64,000 bases of DNA, taken from the NCBI GenBank assembly GCA_963837165.1, contig CAWIMD010000004.1, positions 682,001 through 746,000 of the forward strand, written 5' to 3'. This document shows, piece by piece, positions 18,948 through 28,046 of this stretch. Source of the DNA: JAENWD01 sp963837165. GTDB lineage: Bacteria > Acidobacteriota > Vicinamibacteria > Vicinamibacterales > JAENWD01. Made by a program: the position numbers and the translations under genes. Positions within the stretch are counted from its first letter, which is position 1. The number at the start of each line of letters is the position of its first letter. The notes below the pieces were generated by a model that had not been told where the DNA came from, ran no database searches, and worked only from the letters and a program-made list of their open reading frames with translations.

Positions 18948-20817
18948 CGGGCGCGCCGATCGTCCTGACCGCCCCGGCAATCGCGGCGGCGGAGATGCCG
19001 AACCGATCCAGCAGCTCCTCGGGCTTGCCGCTGCGCGGAATCTCGCGCACGGCGAGCCGCTGCACCGTGAATCCGGCCGGCGCCAGCGCTTCGGCCACCG
19101 CGTCCCCCAGGCCGCCGGCCGCGTAGTGATCCTCGACCGTGATCACGCGTCCGCCCGTCGCGCGCGCCGCCTCGGTGAGCGTCTCGCGATCGATGGGCTG
19201 CACCGAGTAGGCGTCGATCACGCGCACGGCAATCCCCTCGCGTCCGAGCGCCTCGTGCGCCTTCAGGGCCTCGAAGAGGGTCACGCCGGCGCCGACGATG
19301 GTGACGCGGTCGTCGGCCGACTGGCGCAGCACCTTCGAGCCGCCGACCGTGAACCGCTCGTCGGCGCCGTACAGGATTGGCGTCTTCGGCCGGCTCGTGC
19401 GGATGTAGACGGGACCGGGGTGATAGGCGGCCAGCTCCACCAGCCGCTCCGCCGAGACCGCGTCGCTCGGGTACAGCACCGTGAAGTTCGGCTGCGCCCG
19501 CATCGTCGCGAGATCCTCGAGCGCCATCTGCGAGGGGCCGTCCTCGCCGATCGACACGCCCGCGTGCGAGCCGGCCAGCTTCACGTTCAGGTTGCTGATC
19601 GCGGCCATCCGGATGAAGTCGTAGGCACGGCTCAGGAAGCAGGCGAACGTGGACGGGAACGGGATCGCGCCGCGCGCCGCGAGCCCCATGGCGGCGCCGA
19701 CCATCGCCTGCTCGGCGATGTAGTTCTCGAAGAAGCGATCGGGCACCGCCTTCTCGAACCGCTCGCTGAACGTGGAGTTGCCCACGTCCGCGTCGAGCGC
19801 GACGATGCGCGGGTCGGCCTGGCCGAGGCGGGCGAGCGCGGTGCCGTAGGCCTCACGCGTGGCGACCTGGTCGCCGGGCTTGTACGCGGGCGTCACCGTC
19901 GCCGGCGTCGGCGCCGCGGCGTTCGCGGGGGCGGGCTTCGGGATCTCGGCGCGGAGCCGCGCGACCGCGTCGGCCGGCACGGGCTGGAGCGTCGCCTGGA
20001 GCTCGCCGATTGCGCGCTCGGCCTCGTCGGCCTTGAGCGCCTTGCCGTGCCATCCCTCCTTGTCCTGGAGAAACGACACGCCGTAGCCCTTGAACGTCCG
20101 GGCCAGGATCATCGTCGGCCGGCCCTTCACGACGCGCGCCTCGGCGAGCGCGTCGAGGATGGCGGTCATGTCGTGGCCGTCGATGACGATCGTGTGCCAG
20201 CCGAAGCCGCGCCAGCGGCCGGCGATCGCCTCCATGTCGTGCTGCCACATCGTCGGGCGGCTCTGGCCGAGCCGGTTGACGTCGGTGATGCCGACCAGGT
20301 TGTCGAGCTTGAACAACGTGCCCGAGTCGGCCGCTTCCCAGACCGATCCTTCCGCGGTCTCGCCGTCGCCCATCAGCACGTACGTGCGGTAGTCCGACCC
20401 GATGCGGCGCGCGTTCAGGGCGCAGCCGATGCCGGCCGCCAGGCCCTGTCCGAGCGAGCCGGTCGCCACGTCCACGAACGCGAGGCGCGGCGTGGGATGC
20501 CCTTCGAGATCGCTGTCGATCTCGCGCAGCGTGAGCAGCTCGGCCTCGGGCACGAAGCCGACCGCGGCCCAGGCCGCGTACAGGAGCGGCGCAGCGTGGC
20601 CCTTCGAGAGGATGAAGCGATCGTTGTGCGGCTGCCGCGGCTCGGCGGGATCGAAGCGCATCTCGGCGAAGAACAGCGCGGCCACCACGTCGGCGGCCGA
20701 CGCGCACGAGGTCGGATGGCCGCTGCCGGCCGCGGTCGTCTCGCGAATCGAGTCGACGCGGAGCTTCGTGGCGATGTTGTGGAGCACGGGGAGCAGCCGG
20801 GCGCGATCCTGCGGCAC
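18937..20817 (-). CDS. tkt: transketolase
   Basis: A 626-residue single-chain transketolase, a thiamine-diphosphate enzyme of the pentose phosphate pathway. Visible landmarks are GHPTSCASAADVVAALFF and SKGHAAPLLYA, the cofactor motif GDGETAEGSVWEAA (about residue 150), the pyrimidine-binding domain from EAYGTALARLG with FENYIAEQAMVGAAMGLA, and a C-terminal domain. A GTG start at 20817 is preceded by GGAGG at 7 bases. It is slightly shorter than the E. coli enzyme (about 660) and resembles the archaeal/animal-like branch. The 3' end overlaps the convergent kinase gene by 11 bases. Confidence 0.94.
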   Translation of the reverse strand: MPQDRARLLPVLHNIATKLRVDSIRETTAAGSGHPTSCASAADVVAALFFAEMRFDPAEPRQPHNDRFILSKGHAAPLLYAAWAAVGFVPEAELLTLREIDSDLEGHPTPRLAFVDVATGSLGQGLAAGIGCALNARRIGSDYRTYVLMGDGETAEGSVWEAADSGTLFKLDNLVGITDVNRLGQSRPTMWQHDMEAIAGRWRGFGWHTIVIDGHDMTAILDALAEARVVKGRPTMILARTFKGYGVSFLQDKEGWHGKALKADEAERAIGELQATLQPVPADAVARLRAEIPKPAPANAAAPTPATVTPAYKPGDQVATREAYGTALARLGQADPRIVALDADVGNSTFSERFEKAVPDRFFENYIAEQAMVGAAMGLAARGAIPFPSTFACFLSRAYDFIRMAAISNLNVKLAGSHAGVSIGEDGPSQMALEDLATMRAQPNFTVLYPSDAVSAERLVELAAYHPGPVYIRTSRPKTPILYGADERFTVGGSKVLRQSADDRVTIVGAGVTLFEALKAHEALGREGIAVRVIDAYSVQPIDRETLTEAARATGGRVITVEDHYAAGGLGDAVAEALAPAGFTVQRLAVREIPRSGKPEELLDRFGISAAAIAGAVRTIGAPVSR

Positions 20818-20834
20818 GGGGATACCTCCGGGTC

Positions 20835-20941
20835 AACTCCCGACTTCCAACTCCCAACTCCCACGAGACAAGTCAACGGGTTCTCGGTCGATGCACTTTG
20901 GGAATTGACGGTTGGGAATTGGGAGTTGGGAGTTGGGAGTT
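20835..20941. repeat. inverted pair of period-7 tandem repeats (AACTCCC / GGGAGTT)
   Basis: The left arm (20835-20862) has four 7-base units, AACTCCC with one GACTTCC. The right arm (20900-20941) has six units on the other strand: GGGAATT, GACGGTT, GGGAATT and three GGGAGTT. The arms can pair over about 28 bases with a loop of about 37. The right arm also fits a four-tract G-quadruplex pattern with 4-base loops. It lies between the transketolase start and the DUF255 gene. The same unit recurs at 30877-30904. Confidence 0.92.
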
Positions 20942-20971
20942 GACGAGTTCTTCTACAACCCCGAAAGTCTA

Positions 20972-22534
20972 TCAGAGCGCCGGCCGCGCCGGCTCAGGCG
21001 GGGCGGGGCCGGTGACCTCGGCGACGGCCAGCGCGTACGGCGCGCCGAAGAGCCCGTGCTCGCGGTACGCCACGGTCTGGGCACGGAGCGTGTCGAGCGC
21101 CCGTTCCTGGAGCGTCAGGTCGCCCGTCAACCGCGACAGCCGTGCCAGCGCGCGGGCGGCCTGGCAGTTCGGCCCGAGCGGCTTCAGCGGATCGGCGAGC
21201 AGGCCAATGGCGTCGTCCTGTCCGGGAAGGCGATCGAAGAAGCCGCCCCCCGCCTCGTCCCAGAGCGTGCGCAGCGCCGTGCGCATCAGCTCCTCGGCGA
21301 GCATCGAGAACGTCGGGTTGGCCGTGGCGTCGTGCAGCACCAGCAGCGCCCAGGCGGCGTGCGCCTGATCGGTGAGCAGGCCGCGGACCCCGGGCCGGCC
21401 GTCGAACCAGTGCGCGACGCCGTGGCCGGGCTGGTAGGTCCGCGCGAGGACCTGGTCCAGGGCGCGCGCCCCGAACTCGGCGAGCGACGGCATGCCCGCG
21501 AGCGCGCCGGCGCGAATCCAGGCGGCCGCGGCCCGCGCGGTGGCATCGGTGTAGCAGGTCCGATCGAGCGGCGGCGGATCCAGCGTGCGGCGCAGCGCGC
21601 CGGTGCGCAGCTGGTAATAGGCCTCGTCTGCGGCCTGGCTGCCGAAGAAGCGCCCATCCTCCGCGTCGGCCAGCGTGGACGTGACGAACGCGATGACCTC
21701 GCGACCCACCTCGGCCCAGCGATCACTGCCGAACACCCGGGCCGCCTCGAGGTAGAGGAGGGCCATTCCGACCTGATCGTCGAGCATCTTCTCGGTGTGC
21801 GGCCGCGTCCAGTCGGCGCCGGCGGCGTACCGGAAGAAGCCGCCGCCAATCTGATCCCGGATGTCGCCCTCGGCCATGCCGTCGAGCGTGCGCGTGAGGA
21901 CGGCGCGGATTGCGGGGTCTGTGGTGCGCTCGAACTCGGCGAGCGCCACCGCGAGCGCCGCGATATGGAGGAACTTGCCGCCGGCACCGAAGCCGCCGTG
22001 ATCCGGGTCCGACTCGTCGAGCACGCGGCGCGCGATCCACGTCGGCGCCAGCAGGTCGGGTTCCACCCCCGCCGCGGAGGCCCGCGGACGCTGCCGGCGG
22101 GCTGCCGCGATCTCGGCCGCACGCGCGTCGAGCGCATCGCGGCCCTCGGCATACGCGTCAGCCACCTCCGCGAGCATCCGCCCGAGCGCGTCCGGCGGCA
22201 GGTACGTGCTCCCCGTCAGCAGCTCACCCGAGGCGGTGAGGACGGCGGTGGTGGGCCACCCATCCAGGTTGTAGCGCTCGTTCACGTCGGGGCGCCGATC
22301 GGCGTCCACCCGGACCGCGACGAATCGATCGCCGATGGTACGCGCGATCTCGGGCGTGCCGTAGCTCACGCGATCCATGACGGCGCAGCCGTGGCACCAG
22401 CTTGCGGTAATCGAGAGCAGCACGGGCTTGCCGTCGGCCCGGGCCGCGGCAAAGGCGTCAGGGCCCCAATCGAGCCAGCGGATCGGTCGTGGAGGGGCTG
22501 AAGACTCTGGAGGCACGGGATTCACGGGAGTCAC
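20972..22534 (-). CDS. DUF255 thioredoxin-domain protein (YyaL/SPATA20 family)
   Basis: The protein has about 520 residues. It opens with a thioredoxin-like DUF255 domain (ITASWCHGCAVMDRVSY, the WCHxC redox motif, and FVAVRVDADRRPDVNERY). A large alpha/alpha-barrel region follows (GGFFRYAAGADWTRPHTEKML, DQAHAAWALLVLH). Members are thought to act in redox or sugar-related chemistry, but the reaction is unsettled. The open frame extends to 22747, but that part runs antisense across the start of the divergent gene at 22606. I use the GTG at 22534, in a run of three GTGs; the exact start is uncertain. Confidence 0.82.
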   Translation of the reverse strand: MTPVNPVPPESSAPPRPIRWLDWGPDAFAAARADGKPVLLSITASWCHGCAVMDRVSYGTPEIARTIGDRFVAVRVDADRRPDVNERYNLDGWPTTAVLTASGELLTGSTYLPPDALGRMLAEVADAYAEGRDALDARAAEIAAARRQRPRASAAGVEPDLLAPTWIARRVLDESDPDHGGFGAGGKFLHIAALAVALAEFERTTDPAIRAVLTRTLDGMAEGDIRDQIGGGFFRYAAGADWTRPHTEKMLDDQVGMALLYLEAARVFGSDRWAEVGREVIAFVTSTLADAEDGRFFGSQAADEAYYQLRTGALRRTLDPPPLDRTCYTDATARAAAAWIRAGALAGMPSLAEFGARALDQVLARTYQPGHGVAHWFDGRPGVRGLLTDQAHAAWALLVLHDATANPTFSMLAEELMRTALRTLWDEAGGGFFDRLPGQDDAIGLLADPLKPLGPNCQAARALARLSRLTGDLTLQERALDTLRAQTVAYREHGLFGAPYALAVAEVTGPAPPEPARPAL

Positions 22535-22593
22535 CGGGGCGGGGCCGCCCGACGCGGGCCTGCAGGAGCCCGGATCGGTCCGCGGAACCTCAC

Positions 22594-22599
22594 TATAAT
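22594..22599 (+). promoter_or_regulatory. -10 box giving a probable leaderless message
   Basis: A consensus TATAAT ends 6 bases before the ATG at 22606, so transcription would begin at or next to the start codon. No Shine-Dalgarno sequence is present, and no good -35 is visible at the expected spacing. Confidence 0.55.
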
Positions 22600-22605
22600 A
22601 CCGGT

Positions 22606-23094
22606 ATGACGGCGCTCCGGTACGCGTACGTCCTGGCGCTGGTGGTCTGGCTTGGCGGCATGATCGTGATTGGGGCCGTCGTGGCTCCGGCGACCTTCCA
22701 CGCGCTCGAGCAGGGCGACGCGGTGGCAGGCCGGGCGCGCGCGGCAACGGCGGTCGGCGAGGTGCTGCGCCGCTTCCACGTCGTGTCGTATGTGGCGGGC
22801 GCCGTGCTGCTGGCCGCGCTCGTCATGATGAAACTGGTCGGACCGCGGCCGCTGGGGTTCGGTGTGCGGGTGGGCATCGTCGCCCTGATGCTGCTGGCCG
22901 GCCTGCTGTCGGGGCTCGTCGTCGACCGCCGGATCGCGGCGCTGCGCGACTCGATCGGCGCACCGGTCTCCACGCTCGCTCCCGACGACCCGCGGCGCCT
23001 GGCCTTCGGCCGGCTGCACGCGACCTCGATTTCGCTGATGGCCGTCGCCGCGCTCGGCGGCCTGGCCCTGTGCTACTGGGAGACGCGCGAGTAG
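22606..23094 (+). CDS. DUF4149-like small membrane protein
   Basis: A 162-residue protein with four hydrophobic segments (YVLALVVWLGGMIVIGAVVA; VSYVAGAVLLAALVMM; IVALMLLAGLLSGLVV; SLMAVAALGGLALCYW). The pattern WLGGMIVIGAVVAPATFHAL near the N-terminus, with the HATSISLMAV segment, matches the DUF4149/TMEM205-like family of unknown function. It begins a run of plus-strand genes with short gaps (17 bases to the next). Confidence 0.75.
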   Translation: MTALRYAYVLALVVWLGGMIVIGAVVAPATFHALEQGDAVAGRARAATAVGEVLRRFHVVSYVAGAVLLAALVMMKLVGPRPLGFGVRVGIVALMLLAGLLSGLVVDRRIAALRDSIGAPVSTLAPDDPRRLAFGRLHATSISLMAVAALGGLALCYWETRE

Positions 23095-23111
23095 CCCCGG
23101 GGCCTTCGACG

Positions 23112-24122
23112 ATGATCCACACGATCACGCTCATTGCCGGCGACGGCATCGGTCCGGAGGTCACCGACGCGGTGATGCGGGTGCTCCACGCGGCCGGCGT
23201 GGAGGTCGACTGGGACCGGCAGGAGGCCGGCGTCACCGCGTTCGAGCGGTACCAGACGGCGCTCCCGGTGGAGCTGCTGGACTCGATCAAGCGGACGAAG
23301 GTCGCCCTCAAGGGCCCCGTGACGACGCCGATCGGCGAGGGCTTCACGAGCGTGAACGTCGGACTCCGGAAGGCGCTGGACCTCTACGCGAACCTGCGGC
23401 CGGTCTGGACGATCCCGGGCATCCCCACGCGTTTCTCGGGCATCGACCTCGTCATCGTCCGCGAGAACACCGAGGATCTGTACTCCGGGCTCGAGCACGA
23501 AGTCGTGCCGGGCGTGGTCGAGAGCCTGAAGATCATCTCCGAGCGGGCGTCGCGCCGGATTGCCGAGTTCGCCTTCACCTACGCGCGCGCCCACGGCCGC
23601 CGCATGGTGACGGCCGTCCACAAGGCCAATATCATGAAGCTGGGCGATGGCCTGTTCCTGCGCACGGTGCGTGACGTGGCGCGGGCCCATCCCGACATCG
23701 GGTTCGAGGAGCGCATCGTGGACGCCGCCTGCATGCACCTGGTCATGCGGCCCGAGACGTTCGACGTGCTCGTGCTGCCGAATCTCTACGGCGACATCGT
23801 GTCGGATCTCTGCGCGGGCCTGGTGGGCGGGCTCGGCGTGGTTCCCGGCGCCAACCTCGGCCACGACGCGGCGGTGTTCGAGGCGGTGCACGGCAGCGCG
23901 CCGGACATTGCCGGCCAGAACCTCGCCAACCCCACGGCGCTGCTGCTGTCGGCCCTGCTGATGCTGGAACACCTCGAGGAGCACGCGGCCGCCGCGCGCA
24001 TCCGCGCCGCCCTGCACACGGTGCTCGGGGCCGGCGAAGTGCGCACCCGTGACCTCGGCGGCACGGCGTCCACGACGGAGTTCACCGCGGCCGTCTGCCG
24101 CGCCGTCGACGCCGGAGCCTGA
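23112..24122 (+). CDS. isocitrate/isopropylmalate dehydrogenase family protein (NAD-dependent isocitrate dehydrogenase type)
   Basis: The protein has 336 residues. It has the family's opening LIAGDGIGPEVTDAVM, substrate residues in ENTEDLYSGLEHE, the catalytic segment KANIMKLGDGLF and the metal/NAD part NLYGDIVSDLCAGLVGGLG with HGSAPDIAGQNLANPTALLL. NTEDLYSG favours NAD-dependent isocitrate dehydrogenase over LeuB. It would convert isocitrate to 2-oxoglutarate in the TCA cycle. It is the second gene of a likely operon running from 22606 to 26205. Confidence 0.9.
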   Translation: MIHTITLIAGDGIGPEVTDAVMRVLHAAGVEVDWDRQEAGVTAFERYQTALPVELLDSIKRTKVALKGPVTTPIGEGFTSVNVGLRKALDLYANLRPVWTIPGIPTRFSGIDLVIVRENTEDLYSGLEHEVVPGVVESLKIISERASRRIAEFAFTYARAHGRRMVTAVHKANIMKLGDGLFLRTVRDVARAHPDIGFEERIVDAACMHLVMRPETFDVLVLPNLYGDIVSDLCAGLVGGLGVVPGANLGHDAAVFEAVHGSAPDIAGQNLANPTALLLSALLMLEHLEEHAAAARIRAALHTVLGAGEVRTRDLGGTASTTEFTAAVCRAVDAGA

Positions 24123-24123
24123 C

Positions 24124-25269
24124 GTGGCGGTCCGCCGCGACCTTTCGCTCGACGAGATCTCACGGGCCGTGCTGGCCCGGGCGGAGGTCGTCGCCTATCT
24201 GAACGGCAGTCACGGCCAGTCGGGGGTCGAGGCCGAGGAGCGCGTCCACGGGTACCTCGACGAGCTTCGCACGCGGCAGCGCTACGCCATCTACCGCGCC
24301 CTCAAACACCCGCTCTACCCGATTCTCCGGAAGATCACCCGCATCGCGGAGCACGTGGACATCGTGCGCGCGGCAACGGCGCGCGGGCGCGTGGTGTACA
24401 TCTCGAACCACCGCAGCCACACCGACTACCTGATCGAGCCGCTCGTGCTCGACGAGCAGGGCATCCGCCCGCCGGTGATTGCCGCCGGCATCAACCTGTT
24501 CGGCGGGCCGCTGGGGCTCGTGCACCGGCACGTGACCGGCGCGATCCCCATCCGGCGCGACACGAAGGATCCGGCGTACTTCATCACGCTCAAGGCGTAC
24601 GTCGCCGAGATCCTGAGGCGGCACGACCTGATGTTCTACATCGAGGGCGGGCGGAGCTACAGCGGCGAGCTGAAGCCGCCCAAGACCGGCCTCGTGCACG
24701 CCGCGCTGGAGGCGGGCCAGCCCGACCTCGTGTTCGTCCCCTGCGCCGTGTCCTACGACCTGGTGCTCGAGGACTTCATCCTGTCGCGCCAGAAGGTGAA
24801 ACGGCAGCAGCGGCCGTTCTCGCTGGAGCTCGCCGAGATGGTGCGCTACGCGGTCGGCTACAAGTCGCGCGCGTTCGTGACCTTCGGCGAGCCGATCCCT
24901 GTCGGCGGGATCGATCCGGAATCCCGCCGGGAGATGCTCGCTCTCGCACACCTCGTGCGCACGCGGATCGGCCGGCTGATGAAGGTGATGCCGACCTCGC
25001 TCGTCGCCGCGTGCCTGCGGCCGTCGATGGCGCGCGCGGACCTCACCGCACGGGTGCGGACGCTGATCGAGCTGCTCGCCGGTGTCGGCGCGAACCTGGA
25101 GACGACCGACGCCGATGCAGCCGTCGAGGACGCGACGCGGCTGTTCGAGGCGCGCGGCATCCTCGTGAACGAGCAGGGCGTCCTGCGCGTCCGCCAGCGC
25201 ACCGTGCTGCGCTACTACGGCCGCACGCTCGATCACCTGCTGCCCGGCGCCGACGGCAAGGCGCACTGA
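24124..25269 (+). CDS. glycerol-3-phosphate acyltransferase-like (PlsB family catalytic domain)
   Basis: The protein has 381 residues and a GTG start one base after the previous stop codon. The acyltransferase block is clear: ISNHRSHTDYL (HX4D catalytic motif), GAIPIRRDTKDPAYF, FYIEGGRSYSGELKPPKTGL and VPCAVSYDLVLED. These match the PlsB/GPAT core, which transfers an acyl chain to glycerol-3-phosphate at the membrane. It is much shorter than E. coli PlsB and lacks its N-terminal extension. It touches the proline dehydrogenase gene, with no bases between. Confidence 0.87.
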   Translation: MAVRRDLSLDEISRAVLARAEVVAYLNGSHGQSGVEAEERVHGYLDELRTRQRYAIYRALKHPLYPILRKITRIAEHVDIVRAATARGRVVYISNHRSHTDYLIEPLVLDEQGIRPPVIAAGINLFGGPLGLVHRHVTGAIPIRRDTKDPAYFITLKAYVAEILRRHDLMFYIEGGRSYSGELKPPKTGLVHAALEAGQPDLVFVPCAVSYDLVLEDFILSRQKVKRQQRPFSLELAEMVRYAVGYKSRAFVTFGEPIPVGGIDPESRREMLALAHLVRTRIGRLMKVMPTSLVAACLRPSMARADLTARVRTLIELLAGVGANLETTDADAAVEDATRLFEARGILVNEQGVLRVRQRTVLRYYGRTLDHLLPGADGKAH

Positions 25270-26205
25270 ATGATCGACGCGGCATCGAAAGCCGTGTTTC
25301 ACCTGCTCGCGCGAAGCCGGATCCTGCAGCGGCTCGCCTCGCGCTACGGGCTCTCGTCGCCCAGCGGGTTCGCCCGCCGGTTCATTGCCGGCGAGACCGT
25401 CGAGGAGGCGGTCGCCGCCGCCCGCACCCTCGAAGCGCGGGGCCTCGCCCACACACTCGACTACCTGGGCGAGAGCGTCGGCAGCGTGGCCGAAGCCGAC
25501 AAGGCGACGCGCAACTACATCGGTCTCGTCGCGCGCATCGTGCAGTCGGGCATCGGCCGGAACATCTCGCTGAAGCTCACGCAGCTCGGGCTGGACCTGG
25601 ATTGCGTCACCGCGGTGGACAACCTCCGGCGCATTCTCGAGCCGGCGACCGCCGCCGGGTTCTTCGTGCGCATCGACATGGAGAACTCGCCGTACACCGA
25701 CGTCACCCTCGACATCTTCGAGACGCTCCGGGGCCTCGGGTACCGCAATCTCGGAATCGTCCTGCAATCGGCGCTCTACCGCACCGACGACGACCTGGCC
25801 CGCATGCTGCGCGTGGGCGCCCGCGTGCGACTGGTGAAGGGGGCGTACAAGGAGCCGCCGTCGGTCGCGCACCAGAGAAAGGCCGACGTGGACGCCGCCT
25901 ACGAACGTCTCATGACGCGGCTGCTGCGCGAGGGCGAGTTCCCAGCGTTCGCGACGCACGATCCGGCCCTGATCGACTCGGCGTGCGCGCTGGTGGATCG
26001 CGAGCACATGGCGAAGGACCGCTTCGAGTTCCAGATGCTGTACGGCGTGCGGCGCGATCTCCAGAGCAGCCTGGCCGCCGCCGGCTACGGGATGCGCGTC
26101 TACGTCCCCTTCGGCCGCCAGTGGTTCCCGTATTTCATGCGCCGGCTCGGGGAGCGCCCCGCCAACGTCGCATTCGTGGTGCGAAGCCTGCTCCGAGAAC
26201 GCTGA
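25270..26205 (+). CDS. proline dehydrogenase
   Basis: A 311-residue stand-alone proline dehydrogenase with the PutA-type beta/alpha barrel. Visible FAD and substrate motifs are TLDYLGESV, SLKLTQLGLDLD, FVRIDMENSPYTD, RLVKGAYKEPP and FATHDP, plus a C-terminal FQMLYGVRRDLQ with YVPFGRQWFPYFMRRL. It oxidises proline to pyrroline-5-carboxylate. The partner P5C dehydrogenase is not in this window. It directly follows the acyltransferase gene. Confidence 0.93.
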   Translation: MIDAASKAVFHLLARSRILQRLASRYGLSSPSGFARRFIAGETVEEAVAAARTLEARGLAHTLDYLGESVGSVAEADKATRNYIGLVARIVQSGIGRNISLKLTQLGLDLDCVTAVDNLRRILEPATAAGFFVRIDMENSPYTDVTLDIFETLRGLGYRNLGIVLQSALYRTDDDLARMLRVGARVRLVKGAYKEPPSVAHQRKADVDAAYERLMTRLLREGEFPAFATHDPALIDSACALVDREHMAKDRFEFQMLYGVRRDLQSSLAAAGYGMRVYVPFGRQWFPYFMRRLGERPANVAFVVRSLLRER

Positions 26206-26476
26206 GCCGCCCGCCCCGCCGCTCCGGATGTCCTGCCGGCAGAGTGGAAGCAAAGCAGACAACCAATCGTCTGGATTGCATTCACTTTTCTGCACGCCGG
26301 GGTCCCCTCCCGACAGGTCCAAGGAATGTACTAACATCCTTTTATACAGTCACTTACGCCATTGGAAGTCTGGCTGGCAGGAGGTTTGTAGCTGTCGGAG
26401 TCGCGGGAGCGGCTGGAAACGCCGACCCGGATAGCGGCGTCCTATTCAATGAAAGGGCAAGGAGCCTGCGAGCGCC

Positions 26477-26767
26477 ATGGCGACGAATCTCCAGCACGTC
26501 ATATCCAACATCGATCAGGTCATCGGGGAGATCGCGCCCGCTCCCGCCTCAGGCCGGCTGGTTCGCAGCCTGTGGGACCGGGCAACCCGCTCCATCCAGA
26601 GCGCAGTGTGCGGACTGCACGGGCACGATCCGCTCCTGCAGGTGGAAGGCAATCGGATGTTCCTCCGCTGCTCGTCGTGCGGCCACGAGACGCCGGGATG
26701 GCTCACCGCCGAGCGTGCGCCGCGTGCGCGGTTCGCGGGAGACCACGCGCGGCATCGGTTGAACTAG
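26477..26767 (+). CDS. small conserved-looking zinc-ribbon-like protein, unknown function
   Basis: A 96-residue protein. The C-terminal half has CGLHGHDPLL followed by MFLRCSSCGHETPGW, giving a C-x2-C pair that may bind zinc with the upstream Cys/His. No function is recognised. The 271 bases before it (26206-26476) are visibly more AT-rich than the surroundings and hold no gene; they may carry its promoter or an untranslated leader. AAGGAG lies 12 bases before the ATG, longer than the usual spacing. Confidence 0.65.
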   Translation: MATNLQHVISNIDQVIGEIAPAPASGRLVRSLWDRATRSIQSAVCGLHGHDPLLQVEGNRMFLRCSSCGHETPGWLTAERAPRARFAGDHARHRLN

Positions 26768-26909
26768 CGGTCTTCCCGGCGCCGGTCCGGACCTCCGGGC
26801 CGGCGCGGGAGACGGGGCCGGGTCCGGCGCGGTATACGCGCCCGCACCCGGCCTTGATCCGTACGGCACCCGGCGGTCGCTGCGTAATGCTACGATCGTC
26901 GGGCTCGAG

Positions 26910-28046
26910 ATGTCTGACGACCAGTCCTCACGAGTGGCGCCGACGCGCCACGTCGCGGGGCGTCTTCGCCCCATCCTGCTCTACACGCTCGTTGGAGTCT
27001 CGCTGAGCGGCCTGACCGTGGCCACCGCCACCGCCGCCAGGACCTGGCGGAACGAGCGGGCCGCCCGGTCGCACGCCCTCTATCAGGAAGGGCTCGCGCT
27101 CGTCGGCTCGGGCCACGCCGCCGACGCGCTCGAAGCCTTCCGCGTGGCGCTCGAGCTGGAGCACGACACCACCGAGTACCAGCGCACTCTGGCGACGACG
27201 CTGGCCGGGCTCGGCCGCCGCAACGAGGCGCGTGCCTACCTCGGCAGCCTGCTCGCGCAGGACCCCACCGACGGTCCGGCGAATTTCCTGATGGCACGCA
27301 TCGCGGACGACGAGTCGCACGTCGTCGAGGCGCGGCGCTACTACCAGCGCGCCATCTACGGCGCCTGGACGCCCGGCCAGGACGCGGCCCGCACCGAGTC
27401 ACGCGTGGCGTTCGCGGAGTTCCTGCACCGGACCGGATCGCGCTCGGAGCTGCTGGCCGAGCTGCTGCGCCTCAACACGGAGCTCGCGCCGGAAGATCCG
27501 CATCGCCGGCGCGTCGGCGCGCTGCTGCTGGAGGCAGGCGCCTCCCGTGAGGCGGCCGGCGTCTTCCAGGCCCTCACGAAGACCGATCCCGGCGACGCCG
27601 ACGCGTGGGCGGGCCTGTCGGCGGCCGACGTCGGTGAGCGCCGATACCTGCAGGCGCGGGAGGCCAGCCGCCGCGCGGTGCAGATCGCGCCGGACCGCGC
27701 CGACTTCGGCGCCGCGCTCGCGCGCGCCGAGGCAATCGTCGCGCTGATGCCCTCCGCCCGGGGCCTTTCCCGCCGCGAGCGGGAAGCGCGCGCGGAGCGT
27801 CTCTTCGAGGTGGCCGCCGGCGCGTGGACGCGCTGCCCGGGCACGCCGGAAATGCTCACCGAGCAGACGCGGGCGCTGCTGGCCGCGACCACGGCGCCCA
27901 GGCGACGGACCGGGGAACGTCCCGAAGTCGCCACGCTGCTCGGGGCCGCCGACGAGCTCTGGCAGGGCCGCCGCCTGCCCTGCCCCTCCGGCTCGCCCGA
28001 GGAGCAGGCGGCCGGCGTGCTGCTGCAGCAGGACGCGGGGCAATGA
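26910..28046 (+). CDS. membrane-anchored TPR protein
   Basis: A 378-residue protein with one N-terminal membrane helix (PILLYTLVGVSLSGLTVATAT). At least four tetratricopeptide repeats follow (for example LYQEGLALVGSGHAADALEAFRVAL in overlapping form, and AWAGLSAADVGERRYLQARE). It probably acts as an envelope scaffold; no enzyme motif is seen. TACGAT lies 13 bases before the ATG. Its stop overlaps the CLC gene as ATGA, so the pair is co-translated. Confidence 0.75.
   Translation: MSDDQSSRVAPTRHVAGRLRPILLYTLVGVSLSGLTVATATAARTWRNERAARSHALYQEGLALVGSGHAADALEAFRVALELEHDTTEYQRTLATTLAGLGRRNEARAYLGSLLAQDPTDGPANFLMARIADDESHVVEARRYYQRAIYGAWTPGQDAARTESRVAFAEFLHRTGSRSELLAELLRLNTELAPEDPHRRRVGALLLEAGASREAAGVFQALTKTDPGDADAWAGLSAADVGERRYLQAREASRRAVQIAPDRADFGAALARAEAIVALMPSARGLSRREREARAERLFEVAAGAWTRCPGTPEMLTEQTRALLAATTAPRRRTGERPEVATLLGAADELWQGRRLPCPSGSPEEQAAGVLLQQDAGQ

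Noticed and set aside
26761..26909. Rho-independent terminator after the small zinc-ribbon gene
   Set aside because: A GC-rich imperfect hairpin is visible, but its stem is mismatched and no T-run follows.
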